Shown: positions 43,176 to 52,993, counted from the stretch's first letter. The stretch is 64,000 bases of DNA from Shimia sp047124445 (GCF_047124445.1 NZ_CP138921.1:2418001-2482000), one strand, 5' to 3'. Notes: generated from the letters alone by a model not told the origin. Translations and numbers: made by a program.

Positions 43176-43212
43176 GGCTCGGACACACCTGCCCGAGCCC
43201 TTCTCTCATTTC
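43176..43212. terminator. Bidirectional terminator between aroQ and tex
   Basis: GGCTCGG/CCGAGCC (7 bp, loop of 10) has CTTCTCTCATTTC on the plus side and TTTTTCG on the minus side. It lies between the converging aroQ and tex genes and overlaps the end of tex on one side. Confidence 0.7.
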
Positions 43213-45560
43213 TTCCGCATCGCATCCAGCAACGCCGCGCCCAGGGCGCCATTGCCACCGTCCTGCTGCTTTGGCTTGGCACTGTAGTTGCCCCCTCCGC
43301 CGCGTGGCCCTTTGCTGCGTGGGCCACCGCTTGGACCTCCACGCCCCTTACTGCCGAAGCCGGAACGCGCATTGCGATCTTCTTTGGCAGAGGCCCCGCC
43401 ATCCTTACGCATCGACAAACCAATACGCTTGCGCGGCACATCTACTTCTGTGACCGTGACTTTCACCACATCCCCGGCTTTCACCACTTCGTGTGGATCT
43501 TTCACAAACCGATCCGCTAACTGGCTCACATGCACCAAGCCATCCTGATGCACACCAACATCCACAAATGCGCCAAAAGCGGCCACGTTTGTTACGGTCC
43601 CTTCCAAAGTCATGCCCGGCTTCAGGTCGGAGATCTCCTCAACCCCATCAGCAAAGGTCGCGGTTTTGAAGGATGGCCGCGGATCGCGTCCCGGTTTTTC
43701 CAATTCGGAGAGGATGTCACGCACAGTAGGCAGACCAAACTGTTCGGAGACAAAATCCTCTGCGCGCAGACGCTTCAAGGCCGTGCCATCGCCCATCAAG
43801 GTACGCACATCCCGCCCACAAGTTGACACGATTTTGCGCGCAACTTCATAGGCTTCCGGGTGCACTGCACTGGCGTCCAACGGCTCTTCCCCTTCCGTGA
43901 TGCGCAAGAACCCCGCGCACTGCTCAAACGCCGCGGGCCCCAGCCGTGCCACATCCAACAACGCTTTGCGTGAGCCAAAGGCGCCGTTGGCATCACGGTG
44001 CGCCACAATCGCCTCCGCCAAAGCTGGCCCAAGACCCGACACATGTGCCAAGAGCGGTGCGGAAGCCATGTTGAGATCCACTCCAACCGCGTTCACCGCG
44101 TCTTCAACTACGGCTTCCAGCGACTTGCCCAGACGATGCTGATCCACGTCGTGCTGATACTGACCCACGCCAATTGACTTGGGTTCAATCTTCACCAACT
44201 CCGCCAGCGGATCCTGCAAGCGACGTGCAATCGACACCGCGCCGCGCAGGCTCACGTCCAACTCCGGGAACTCCCGCGCCGCCAATTCACTAGCCGAATA
44301 TACGGATGCCCCGGCTTCGCTCACCACAACCTTGGTCGGCACTTTCACGCCTTTGGGCAACAGCTTCAGCGTTTCACCCACAAGCTTTTCGCTCTCGCGG
44401 CTCGCTGTACCATTACCGATCGCGACCAACTCAACGCCATGCTTGGCAATCAGCGCCAAAAGGGTCGCCTCGGCACCTCGCACATCATTCTTAGGCTGGA
44501 ATGGATAGATCGTTGCGGTGTCAAGCAACTTGCCGGTGGCATCCACCACTGCCACTTTGCAGCCAGTACGAATGCCTGGATCGAGGCCAAGCGTCGCTTT
44601 CGCGCCCGCCGGCGCCGCCAGCAACAAGTCTTTGAGATTGCGCGCAAAAACCTGAATGGCCTCTTCCTGTGCCCGCGCGCGCAACTCTCCCATCAGGTCC
44701 ACAGTCATGGTCAGGCTCAGCTTCACCCGCCAGGTCCAGCCGGCAATCTTGCGCAGCCATACGTCGCCGTCCCCGTCGGTGCGGGTATCCAGATAGCTCG
44801 CGACCATCGCTTCGGCACGCTCCTTACCGCCTTCAGGATCAGGACCAATATCCAGTGTGATCACGCCTTCTTTGGACGCGCGCATCATCGCCAACGCTCG
44901 GTGGCTTGGCACTTTGGACCAAGGCTCAGAATGTTCGAAATAGTCGGAAAACTTCGCGCCCGGCTGCTCCTGCCCCGCAATCACCTTCGCCGCCACAATG
45001 GCCTCATCCTGCAAGAACTTGCGCAACTCCCCCAAAAGCGCCGCGTTTTCGGTCAGCCCTTCGGCAACAATGTCCCGCGCGCCATCAAGCGCCGCCTTCA
45101 CATCCGCAACCGTCTCGGTCACGTAATCCGCTGCCAGCGCTTCCGGGTCTTTGGAACGGTCTGCCAAAATAGCTTCCGCCAAAGGCTCCAACCCGTTCTC
45201 ACGAGCAATCATCGCTTTCGTACGCCGTTTCGGTTTGTAAGGCAGGTAAATGTCTTCCAACGCCGCCTTGGTCTCCGCCCCGACAATCGCCTTAGCCAAC
45301 TCATCGGTCATTTTGCCTTGCTCAGTGATCGAGGCTGCCACAGTCTCGCGTCGAGCTTCAAGCTCACGCAGATAGGCCAGGCGATCCGCCAAGGTCCGAA
45401 GTTGCGTGTCGTCCAGCCCCCCGGTGACTTCTTTCCGATAACGGGCGACAAATGGCACCGTTGCCCCCTCATCCAACAGTTTCACAGCGGCACCAACCTG
45501 ATCGGGTTTGGCGGTGATCTCGCCTGCAATGGTGCGGAAAATGCGGGTGCTGGTGTCCAC
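43206..45560 (-). CDS. tex: Tex-family RNA-binding protein
   Basis: A 784-residue Tex protein, a nucleic-acid-binding transcription accessory factor. The N-terminal helical part (KLLDEGATVPFVARYRKEVTGGLDD) is followed by the YqgF/RNase H-like domain (LGLDPGIRTGCKVAVVD), helix-hairpin-helix repeats (NMASAPLLAHVSGLGPALAE) and an S1 RNA-binding domain (PGMTLEGTVTNVAAFGAFVDVGV) near residues 645-715. A Gly/Arg/Lys-rich tail of about 55 residues follows the S1 domain. Starts at GTG, 9 nt after AGGAGAG. Confidence 0.96.
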   Translation of the reverse strand: MDTSTRIFRTIAGEITAKPDQVGAAVKLLDEGATVPFVARYRKEVTGGLDDTQLRTLADRLAYLRELEARRETVAASITEQGKMTDELAKAIVGAETKAALEDIYLPYKPKRRTKAMIARENGLEPLAEAILADRSKDPEALAADYVTETVADVKAALDGARDIVAEGLTENAALLGELRKFLQDEAIVAAKVIAGQEQPGAKFSDYFEHSEPWSKVPSHRALAMMRASKEGVITLDIGPDPEGGKERAEAMVASYLDTRTDGDGDVWLRKIAGWTWRVKLSLTMTVDLMGELRARAQEEAIQVFARNLKDLLLAAPAGAKATLGLDPGIRTGCKVAVVDATGKLLDTATIYPFQPKNDVRGAEATLLALIAKHGVELVAIGNGTASRESEKLVGETLKLLPKGVKVPTKVVVSEAGASVYSASELAAREFPELDVSLRGAVSIARRLQDPLAELVKIEPKSIGVGQYQHDVDQHRLGKSLEAVVEDAVNAVGVDLNMASAPLLAHVSGLGPALAEAIVAHRDANGAFGSRKALLDVARLGPAAFEQCAGFLRITEGEEPLDASAVHPEAYEVARKIVSTCGRDVRTLMGDGTALKRLRAEDFVSEQFGLPTVRDILSELEKPGRDPRPSFKTATFADGVEEISDLKPGMTLEGTVTNVAAFGAFVDVGVHQDGLVHVSQLADRFVKDPHEVVKAGDVVKVTVTEVDVPRKRIGLSMRKDGGASAKEDRNARSGFGSKGRGGPSGGPRSKGPRGGGGNYSAKPKQQDGGNGALGAALLDAMRKK

Positions 45561-45760
45561 GGAAACTCTCTCCTGATCTGCGTTAGGATACCCTTCTTAC
45601 CACCATGCCCCGCCGCGCCAAGCGCCGAATGTGACCGTGTGTAAAAACTTGCCGGAGCCTAAATCCATCTGCGCGAATTTGAACACAGTTGTGTATATGC
45701 GCACCGAATTTAACAAACTCCCACAATCGCTATACTGCAAACAGACCAAGGAGACGGACG

Positions 45761-46216
45761 ATGCCAATCACCCATACAGACTACAAATCCTCAGAAACCT
45801 TTGATTTCCCAGGCGCCATTACCCTGCGCATCTTGCTCACGGGTGAAGACACAGACGGGGCACAGGAAGTGTTTGAAGACATCGTGCAACCGGGCATCGG
45901 CCCCGGGCGTCATATTCACCACGACCAGGATGAAACTTTCTTTTTCTTAGAAGGCGACTTCATCGTCGAAATTGACGGCGTGGAGCACGAGATGTCGCCA
46001 GGCGACGTCGCCTTCATCCCGCGCGGCAGTGTGCACGCTTTCAAAAACGTCGGCACCACCGAAGGGCGGTTGCGCTACATTTTCTCGCCAGCGCTGAAAA
46101 TGGAAGCCATGTTCCGCGCCTTTCACAAAGCGGCGCAAGGCGGTGAAATCACTGAAACCCAAATGTCAGAAATTGCATCCGCCCATGGCCAGACCTTTGT
46201 CGGCCCGCCGCTTTAA
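45761..46216 (+). CDS. Cupin domain protein
   Basis: A 151-residue single-cupin protein. The two cupin motifs are visible: PGRHIHHDQDETFFFLEG (H-x-H and Glu metal ligands, near residues 48-62) and GDVAFIPRGSVHAFKN (last His ligand, near 88). It belongs to the large group of small metal-binding cupins with no assigned substrate. An AAGGAG ribosome site 7 nt upstream decides the start. It is convergent with hisG; no operon partner is present. Confidence 0.88.
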   Translation: MPITHTDYKSSETFDFPGAITLRILLTGEDTDGAQEVFEDIVQPGIGPGRHIHHDQDETFFFLEGDFIVEIDGVEHEMSPGDVAFIPRGSVHAFKNVGTTEGRLRYIFSPALKMEAMFRAFHKAAQGGEITETQMSEIASAHGQTFVGPPL

Positions 46217-46223
46217 ACGCGTC

Positions 46224-46244
46224 GCCCCGGCTAAGCGCCGGGGC
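46224..46244. terminator. GC hairpin between cupin gene and hisG
   Basis: GCCCCGGC/GCCGGGGC (8 bp, loop TAAGC) lies between the converging cupin and hisG genes. There is no clear T tract on either strand, so it is a weak or rho-assisted terminator at most. Confidence 0.45.
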
Positions 46245-46257
46245 CACGTTTCACGTG

Positions 46258-46956
46258 TTACCCATCAAGCCCAAGCTGTGCCAACAGCGCACCCATCACG
46301 GCGCGCTCGTCATCATTCATGTCAGCTTTCCGGCTCTTGAACAGGGTGGCTTGCGACTTCAGCACCAACGCGTCACTCAAAATCTTGAGGTGGTTGGCAC
46401 GCAGTGTATCACCAGTCGAGGTGATATCCGCCACGCCCTCAGCCGTCAGGTTTTTGATGGTGCCTTCTGTGGCGCCTTGGCTGTCGACCAATTGATAGTC
46501 TGCAACACCGTTGTCCTGCAGAAACTCCCGAACCAAGCGGTGATATTTGGTCGCAATTCGCAGACGGAACCCATGCGTGCGCCGGAACGCAGCCGCAGCA
46601 GCATCCAGGTCTTCCAACGTGTCCACATCAACCCAACAGCCAGGTACCGCGATGATCAGATCCGCATGCCCGAAACCAAGCTCAGCTTTCTCTTGTACCT
46701 GCTGCTCCCACTGGCCCAGCTTTTCGCGGACCAAATCAGTGCCGGTCACGCCCAGATGAATGCGACCTGCGGCCAACTCACGCGGGATTTCGCCTGCTGA
46801 CAGCAAGACCAGTTCCACACCTTCAACACCCTCAACCGCGCCCGCGTACTCTCGGTCCGAACCAGTCCGGCTCAAGGTCACTCCACGTGCGCCAAACCAA
46901 TCAAAGGTCTTTTCCATCAGACGCCCTTTGGAGGGCACACCCAGTTTGATGGTCAT
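46258..46956 (-). CDS. hisG: ATP phosphoribosyltransferase, short form
   Basis: A 232-residue short-form HisG, catalysing the first step of histidine synthesis (ATP plus PRPP). It lacks the C-terminal regulatory domain of the long form and needs HisZ. The start LGVPSKGRLMEKT, the block LGVTGTDLVREK and the PRPP-binding stretch VADITSTGDTLRANHLKIL are characteristic. Its ATG overlaps the hisZ stop (ATGA), consistent with making the HisZ-HisG complex in step. Confidence 0.96.
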   Translation of the reverse strand: MTIKLGVPSKGRLMEKTFDWFGARGVTLSRTGSDREYAGAVEGVEGVELVLLSAGEIPRELAAGRIHLGVTGTDLVREKLGQWEQQVQEKAELGFGHADLIIAVPGCWVDVDTLEDLDAAAAAFRRTHGFRLRIATKYHRLVREFLQDNGVADYQLVDSQGATEGTIKNLTAEGVADITSTGDTLRANHLKILSDALVLKSQATLFKSRKADMNDDERAVMGALLAQLGLDG

Positions 46957-48038
46957 GCCGCATCCTCCAATTGCACCAAAATGCCGGGGCGAATGACACC
47001 ACCAACCGCCGGAATTTCACGTCCTTGACCAAGCACTTGCGTCAGCGCATCGTACCGCCCGCCAGTGGCCACCGGAGGCAAATCCGCGCGGCCTGGAACA
47101 TAGAAGCCAAAGACAAACCCGTCGTAATACTCCATCGATGTGCGGCCGTAGCTGGCCTCAAACTCCAGCGTTTCCACATCGACCCCACGCGCCTCCAGCG
47201 CATGCATGCGATCCCTTAGGCGAAAGGCGGCCTCGGTGATGGCCGGCATATCCACCGCCAAATCGCGGATGTGTTCCAATGCGTTGGGCAGAGTTTCACG
47301 AACATTCAGAAGCGCTTCGATCAACTCAACCTGCAATGGGGAAATCGGATCAGCGACAACATCTGCCCGCAACCCGTCGATACGCTCTGCCACCTCGGAC
47401 TGCGACCGCAAGCCAATGTCCGGATAGTCGTGTGCCATTGGATCGTCTGCCGCCAACAACGCAGCGCGGCTTGCAGGCATTTCAGCTTTACCGGAGTAAC
47501 GATCCAAGAGGGCCTTAAACTTGCGCGGCCGCCAGATATGACGCGCCAGCGCCCGCTTGCGGCGCTCGGTGGTTTCCAAACCGGCAACCGCCGCTGCCAG
47601 AATACCAATATCCCCTGTCGCGGCCCGCAGTTCGACACCTTTCAGCGCTTCCTGCATCACGGCAAAGACTTCGGCATCACTTGCGGGAGGGTTCTCGCGG
47701 TCAAAAACCTCGTAACCGACCTGCATATACTCATTTGCGCGGGTTTGGTCTTCTTCCTGTCGACGGAAAACTTCCCCCGCATAAGTATAGCGCGCGGGCT
47801 CGGCACCATGCGCCATGTGCATTTGCACAACCGGCACCGTGAAGTCGGGGCGCAGCATCTGCTCTCCACGCAAGGCGTCAGACGTCACATAGGCCCGCCC
47901 ACGGATGTCCTCGCCATAGAGGTCGAGCAAGGCTTCCGCTGGCAACAACACGGGTGTCTCTACCGCCACAGCGCCCGCCGCCTCGAATTCAGAGGCCAGC
48001 GCCGCCGCCCGTGCTCGGATTTTTGCTTTCTCAGACAT
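46953..48038 (-). CDS. hisZ: ATP phosphoribosyltransferase regulatory subunit
   Basis: A 361-residue HisZ, a catalytically dead paralogue of histidyl-tRNA synthetase that activates and gives feedback control to short-form HisG. Class II synthetase remnants are seen (MLRPDFTVPVVQMH, YAGEVFRRQEEDQTRANEYMQ), while the anticodon-binding domain of HisS is absent. The start at MSEKAKIRARAA lies 8 bp after the hisS stop; the longer frame of 33 codons overlaps hisS and is rejected. Confidence 0.95.
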   Translation of the reverse strand: MSEKAKIRARAAALASEFEAAGAVAVETPVLLPAEALLDLYGEDIRGRAYVTSDALRGEQMLRPDFTVPVVQMHMAHGAEPARYTYAGEVFRRQEEDQTRANEYMQVGYEVFDRENPPASDAEVFAVMQEALKGVELRAATGDIGILAAAVAGLETTERRKRALARHIWRPRKFKALLDRYSGKAEMPASRAALLAADDPMAHDYPDIGLRSQSEVAERIDGLRADVVADPISPLQVELIEALLNVRETLPNALEHIRDLAVDMPAITEAAFRLRDRMHALEARGVDVETLEFEASYGRTSMEYYDGFVFGFYVPGRADLPPVATGGRYDALTQVLGQGREIPAVGGVIRPGILVQLEDAA

Positions 48039-48046
48039 GGGTCCGA

Positions 48047-49540
48047 TTATCCTTCGCTCTGGCTGGCCAGAATTTCGCGCACCTTCGCAACCAACTCGCC
48101 GCGTGGCACTTCGAACTGGCTTGGGCGCTCTTTCCACTCTTCGTGCGTTGCCGTTTCCGCAATTTTCGCCCCGAGGATCAGATCCTTGATCTGAACTACG
48201 CCGCGCTCTTTTTCGTCACCGCCTTCGATCACAGCGACCGGCGAGTTGCGTTTGTCCGCATATTTGAGCTGATTGCCAAAATTCTTCGGATTGCCGAGGT
48301 AGACTTCGGCGCGAATACCCGCGTTGCGCAGCTCTGCAACCATCGCCTGATAGTCCGCCATGCGGTCGCGATCCATAACGGTCACAACAACCGGCCCAAC
48401 AGACGCACCGCCCATCCGGCCCTTCTCACGCAGAGCCGCCAACAAGCGATCCACACCAATCGACAGGCCTGTCGCAGGCACGGCCTGACCAGTGAAGCGC
48501 TTCACCAAGTCATCGTAGCGGCCGCCTCCGGACACAGACCCAAATTGACGCTTGCGACCTTTTTCATCAAAGATTTCATAGGTCAGTTCTGCCTCAAACA
48601 CCGGCCCGGTGTAATAGCCCAGACCGCGTACAATGCTCGGATCAATCTCGATCCGGTCACTGCTATAGCCACCCGCGGCCAGCAGGTCGCCAATCTGTTC
48701 CAGCTCGGCAATCCCTTCGGCACCCACTGCGGAGGCGCCAACGGCGCCGCGCAGGTTTTCAAAGGTCTTGGCCACATCGTCCGCCTTGGATGTCAAAAAC
48801 GCAATCACTGGCTCGATTTGATCGTCAGACAGTCCCACCCCGTCGATATAAGCGCCGGACGCATCCAAACGCCCTTTGCCCAAAAGCTCCCGCACACCGC
48901 TCTCGCCCACCTTGTCGAACTTGTCGATGGTGCGCAGCACGTTGTCCTTGGCCGCTTGGTCTTCACCAAGCCCCATGACTTCAAGCACGCCGTTCATCAC
49001 CTTGCGGTTGTTCACCCGCACCAGGTAGTCGCCGCGCGGGATGCCAACAGTCTCCAACGTATCAGACAACATTGCGCAAATCTCAGCGTCCGCCGCCATG
49101 GAGGCGGTGCCCACTGTATCTGCGTCACACTGATAGAACTGACGATAGCGCCCTGGCCCTGGCTTTTCGTTGCGCCACACCGGCCCCATTGCATAACGGC
49201 GATAAGGGTTGGGCAAGTCATTGCGGTGCTGGGCATAGACGCGCGCTAATGGCGCCGTCAGATCATAGCGCAGCGCCATCCAATCGCCGTTGTCTTTCTC
49301 GTCAAACTCCTGCCAGGCAAACACACCTTCGTTGGGGCGATCCACATCCGGCAGAAACTTTCCAAGAGCCTCAACGGTTTCCACCGCGCTGCTTTCCAAA
49401 GCTTCAAACCCATAGCGATGATACACCCCGGCGATCTGATGCAGCATCTCGGTGCGCTCGGTCACCTCAACACCAAAATAGTCGCGGAAGCCCTTTGGCG
49501 TGACTGCCTTAGGGCGCGGGGCTTTCTTCTGCTTGGCCAT
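48047..49540 (-). CDS. hisS: Histidyl-tRNA synthetase
   Basis: A 497-residue class II aminoacyl-tRNA synthetase charging histidine to its tRNA. Motif 1 (PKGFRDYFG region), motif 2 (GPVWRNEKPGPGRYRQFYQCD), the histidine-A loop, motif 3 (GLSIGVDRL) and the C-terminal anticodon-binding domain (VVVTVMDRDRMADYQAMVAELRN region) are all present. It belongs to the longer alphaproteobacterial type. First gene of hisS-hisZ-hisG, an arrangement typical of Rhodobacteraceae. Confidence 0.96.
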   Translation of the reverse strand: MAKQKKAPRPKAVTPKGFRDYFGVEVTERTEMLHQIAGVYHRYGFEALESSAVETVEALGKFLPDVDRPNEGVFAWQEFDEKDNGDWMALRYDLTAPLARVYAQHRNDLPNPYRRYAMGPVWRNEKPGPGRYRQFYQCDADTVGTASMAADAEICAMLSDTLETVGIPRGDYLVRVNNRKVMNGVLEVMGLGEDQAAKDNVLRTIDKFDKVGESGVRELLGKGRLDASGAYIDGVGLSDDQIEPVIAFLTSKADDVAKTFENLRGAVGASAVGAEGIAELEQIGDLLAAGGYSSDRIEIDPSIVRGLGYYTGPVFEAELTYEIFDEKGRKRQFGSVSGGGRYDDLVKRFTGQAVPATGLSIGVDRLLAALREKGRMGGASVGPVVVTVMDRDRMADYQAMVAELRNAGIRAEVYLGNPKNFGNQLKYADKRNSPVAVIEGGDEKERGVVQIKDLILGAKIAETATHEEWKERPSQFEVPRGELVAKVREILASQSEG

Positions 49541-49641
49541 CGCTATGGTCCTTGTGAAATAATTACGTCAGTGCCTTTAGCGAATGGGGTGCCAATGGGC
49601 AAGGAGAGGCTCCTCTTGTCAACCACAACGTCACACAAACA

Positions 49642-49673
49642 TAAAAAATGCCGCGCTCGATCAAAAGCGCGGC
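49642..49673 (-). terminator. Intrinsic terminator after the sulfotransferase gene
   Basis: GCCGCGCT/AGCGCGGC (8-bp stem, 8-base loop) is followed on the minus strand by TTTTTTAT. It lies 33 bp past the stop of the sulfotransferase and upstream of hisS, separating the two units. Confidence 0.85.
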
Positions 49674-49705
49674 CGCAAAATGTTCAAAACCCGAAACTGG
49701 CTGAC

Positions 49706-50524
49706 TTAATCGCCCAGCTTGGCGTGCACCTCATCCAGGTCAATTTCACCAATTGGCATTTTGTTACCCGGGTTCTCGAAGTCATATTTGAACAGCTGGA
49801 AGTCGCGCTTGTAGATCTCGTAGACCAAATGCATCGAAAGATCGTCAAAGTAGTCTTCCACCGGATGCTCCCGCTTGGGCCCATGGCCCTCGGACTCGTT
49901 GAACCGGGGAATCTGTGTCAGATCAACAGCATGTGGCGTTTCGATATGGTCCAAAACGCCTTGCATCCCGTCGTTGAACTGTTCCGTCCAGAAGATTTTG
50001 TCGTAGGTGCCGCCGTTTACTATGAAGGTCGACACGTGGCCGGACATGGCGGACCAATGAATGTCGGGATCCATTGGTCGGCGCCAACGAATGGTGTCGC
50101 GCGCAAACAACAAGAACCGGCGGAAACTTTGAATCTGGTCAAACTCCTGCTTGCCGTCATCGCCCCCAACCTCGATCCCGTACTTCTGGATCAGCATCGG
50201 CACGAGGTTGCCACGGTAGCGTTTGCCGTTCCGCTGGATGCCGCAAATCTTGTCAAAGAATGATGACAGGATACGTGTGTATGGGTTCCGTACACAGGTA
50301 AACGCATAGGACCGGTGCTCACGCACATTGTCGGTGATCGGCTGATGGCTTTCCTCAATGGCCCACTTGTGCATGCCACCTTTGGCATCGTGGATATCGC
50401 CGTCAAAAAACTCGCCATGATCCGAGTAGAACATGATCTGTCCGATGGTGGAGCATGCGCATTTGGGCACAACTCGATACACCACACTTTCGCTTTCCGT
50501 CATCCAAGTGCCGGGAAATCCCAT
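49706..50524 (-). CDS. Sulfotransferase family protein
   Basis: A 272-residue sulfotransferase of the type related to carbohydrate (chondroitin/heparan) sulfotransferases. The 5'-phosphosulfate-binding loop is VPKCACSTIGQIMF (residues 19-32), and the 3'-phosphate-binding block is FTCVRNPYTRILSSFFDK (near 75-92), both needed to bind PAPS. A GGAGG ribosome site precedes the start. It is divergent from the GT14-like glycosyltransferase (148-bp gap); this pair suggests synthesis of a sulfated cell-surface glycan. The acceptor sugar is unknown. Confidence 0.88.
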   Translation of the reverse strand: MGFPGTWMTESESVVYRVVPKCACSTIGQIMFYSDHGEFFDGDIHDAKGGMHKWAIEESHQPITDNVREHRSYAFTCVRNPYTRILSSFFDKICGIQRNGKRYRGNLVPMLIQKYGIEVGGDDGKQEFDQIQSFRRFLLFARDTIRWRRPMDPDIHWSAMSGHVSTFIVNGGTYDKIFWTEQFNDGMQGVLDHIETPHAVDLTQIPRFNESEGHGPKREHPVEDYFDDLSMHLVYEIYKRDFQLFKYDFENPGNKMPIGEIDLDEVHAKLGD

Positions 50525-50672
50525 GTTTCTGCCTCCATAGCCGCCGTGGTTATTGCTTTGGTCACGGTCTGAGCGCGTGTCAAAAAATTCCGAACAAAGC
50601 CTGTTTATTCAACGCGCTTTCATCTTTAAATGGATAAACACAGGACGTCAAAGTGGGGATCGAAGAAGCTAG

Positions 50673-52250
50673 ATGGCGAGAATTGCTTACATTCTTCTGT
50701 GCCACAAGGATCCCGAGGCGATCATCAAGCAGGCAGAACGGCTTACCGCAACCGGGGATTATATCTCCATCCATTTTGATGCCCGTGCCAAACCTGAGCA
50801 CTTTGCCATGCTGCAAGAGGTGCTGGGTCCCAACCCGAACGTGGCGTTTTCTGACAAGCGTATCAAATGCGGCTGGGGGGAATGGAGCCTGGTAGAGGCC
50901 ACGCTCTACGCGGTGCAAACTGCCGTCAAAAAGTTCCCGCGCGCCTCTCATTTCTACATGTTGTCTGGCGACTGCATGGTGATCAAATCCTCGGAATACA
51001 TCCACGAGTTCCTCGATGACAATGATGTCGACTTCATTGAAAGTTTTGACTTCTTTGAAAGCGACTGGATCAAAACCGGGATGAAGTCTGAGCGGTTGAT
51101 CTACCGCCATTGGTTCAACGAGCGCACCCAAAAACGACGCTTCTATGCGACCTACAACTTCCAGAAAAAGCTTGGCCTGACGCGCGACATCCCCGCGGAC
51201 ATTCAAGTGATGATCGGCAGCCAATGGTGGTGCCTGCGTCGTCAAACCATTGAAGCGGTTCTACACTTCACGGAATCCCGCCGCGACGTGATGCGCTTTT
51301 TCCGAACGACCTGGATTCCGGACGAGACCTTCTTTCAGACCATCGTTCGGCACTTGGTGCCCACCAATGAAATCCGCACGCGCACCCTGACCTTCCTGAT
51401 GTTCACGGACTACGGGATGCCGCTGACTTTTTACAACGATCACTACGACCTTCTGATCAGCCAAGACTATCTTTTTGCACGAAAAATCAGCCCCGACGCT
51501 TTGGACCTCAAGGAGCGGTTAGGCCAACTTTATGCCGAAGAAGGTGTGAACTTCCAAATCTCCGCAGAAGGCCCAAGCCTGTTCAAATTTTTGACCGGGC
51601 GCGGCCGGCAGGGCAAACGCTTCGCCAGCCGGTTCTGGGAAACTGAAAGTACGCTGGGGCGTGACCGTGAACTGATGCTGATCGTTTGCAAAAAATGGCA
51701 TGTTGCCAAACGGTTGCTGGAAAAGATCGACAAAGTCACAGATATTCCGACGATTGCATATCTCTTCAACGAGGAAAGCACGCCCCTGCCTGACCTCGGC
51801 GGCATCCAATCGACATTGAACAAACGGACCCGGCACCGTCGTGCACTGATGCGGATGTTGTTTGATTACTACGACACCAACCGCCTTGTGGTCTGTCTCG
51901 ATCCCAGCGCCATGGACCTGATGCAGGATTTCTTTGGCGACCGTTCAACCACTAGAATGTTGGAAATTCAGTGTGATTTCTCAGATGAGTACCTTACCGG
52001 CCATGCCATCCGCATCGGTTTGGCGGGAGAGCAAACCTCGCCAGAAACGCTCGAACGGCTGTTGCCCACCATCCGGCGCGACATCCTGAGTGAGAGTGAT
52101 CGTATTCGGGATGCGGAGTTCGAAAATGTGAACCGTATGGTGCAATCCGGAAGCGAGGAAGAACATGTGACGGCCGTGATGAATTTTCTGCACATCTCAG
52201 AAGAAAAAGCGCGCGACATTGCTCGGACCGAGTACCTTTTTGCCGACTGA
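50673..52250 (+). CDS. GT14-like glycosyltransferase with DUF5927-type C-terminus
   Basis: A 525-residue protein. The N-terminal 250 residues match the Branch (GT14, beta-1,6-N-acetylglucosaminyltransferase) fold: start IAYILLCHKDPEAIIKQAER, HFDARAK, CGWGEWSLVEATLYAV, FYMLSGDCMVIKS, MIGSQWWCLRRQT and WIPDETFFQTIVRH. The C-terminal half corresponds to a domain known from Rhodobacteraceae (DUF5927, in my recollection). No signal peptide or helix is present, so it acts in the cytoplasm. With the divergent sulfotransferase it likely builds or decorates a surface polysaccharide. Confidence 0.86.
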   Translation: MARIAYILLCHKDPEAIIKQAERLTATGDYISIHFDARAKPEHFAMLQEVLGPNPNVAFSDKRIKCGWGEWSLVEATLYAVQTAVKKFPRASHFYMLSGDCMVIKSSEYIHEFLDDNDVDFIESFDFFESDWIKTGMKSERLIYRHWFNERTQKRRFYATYNFQKKLGLTRDIPADIQVMIGSQWWCLRRQTIEAVLHFTESRRDVMRFFRTTWIPDETFFQTIVRHLVPTNEIRTRTLTFLMFTDYGMPLTFYNDHYDLLISQDYLFARKISPDALDLKERLGQLYAEEGVNFQISAEGPSLFKFLTGRGRQGKRFASRFWETESTLGRDRELMLIVCKKWHVAKRLLEKIDKVTDIPTIAYLFNEESTPLPDLGGIQSTLNKRTRHRRALMRMLFDYYDTNRLVVCLDPSAMDLMQDFFGDRSTTRMLEIQCDFSDEYLTGHAIRIGLAGEQTSPETLERLLPTIRRDILSESDRIRDAEFENVNRMVQSGSEEEHVTAVMNFLHISEEKARDIARTEYLFAD

Positions 52251-52260
52251 GTGAGCCGTT

Positions 52261-52899
52261 TCAGGCGGCCAATTTGGCTGCCAAAAGCTCCACGCAAAGC
52301 CGGATCGCACGCGCGGATGTCGCAGGATCCATGGATGCGCCATACTCCTCCAAACCACTCTTTTCCGCAATATTTTCAGGTGATTGCGGGATGTGCACAA
52401 AGCCGCTCCGCAGGGTAATTCCGCGCTGTTCTGCCGTGTGCGCCAGCGTGTAGATCAGCTGATTGCACAAGTGTGTCCCAGCCGAAAAAGACAGGGCGGC
52501 GGGGATGTGGTTGGCGCGGAGTTTTTCGACCATCTCGACGCATGGGAGGGTGGCGTTGTAGGCGGCGGGGCCGTTTTCGACGATCGGGGTGGCGCGGAGG
52601 TAGGCGCCGGTGACGTCGGGCACACTGAAATGGCGCCAGTTGATGCCGACCATTTCCGGCTGCACAACCGCTGCGCCGGACACGCCTAGACCAATCCAAC
52701 CGTCAGGTTGATGTGTGTCCAAGAGGCGATTTACGTTATCTTGCAGGGCGTTAGTGTCGACATCCAGCTCGACCGCCACAAGGTTGCAGCACTCAAACTC
52801 TTCTTGCCCCAGACGCTCCGCGACCAAGGCTGCCGGGTTGTTTTTGGCTTTGGCCCAGGAGCCGTAACCAGACACCAATATGGTTGGTTTTTGTGTCAT
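52261..52899 (-). CDS. pcp: Pyroglutamyl-peptidase I (C15 family)
   Basis: A 212-residue cysteine peptidase of family C15 that removes N-terminal pyroglutamate from peptides. The catalytic Cys is in SAGTHLCNQLIY (near residue 137), the catalytic His in GFVHIPQSPE (near 163), and a Glu in QPEMVGIN aligns with the ERVAIN Glu of the family. The start SGYGSWAKAKNNPAA is a variant of the usual FGGE/NPS. The start codon follows GAGGGGC. It lies 94 bp downstream of the 5-oxoprolinase gene on the same strand, a functional pair: this enzyme frees pyroglutamate, the other opens it. Confidence 0.88.
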   Translation of the reverse strand: MTQKPTILVSGYGSWAKAKNNPAALVAERLGQEEFECCNLVAVELDVDTNALQDNVNRLLDTHQPDGWIGLGVSGAAVVQPEMVGINWRHFSVPDVTGAYLRATPIVENGPAAYNATLPCVEMVEKLRANHIPAALSFSAGTHLCNQLIYTLAHTAEQRGITLRSGFVHIPQSPENIAEKSGLEEYGASMDPATSARAIRLCVELLAAKLAA

Positions 52900-52993
52900 T
52901 CTGCCCCTCAAAAGACGCCCCAAATGTACCAATTTGGGACGTCGGTATTACGTCTGTATCGCGACTGTATCACGGAGGTGGGTATTTTGGCGC

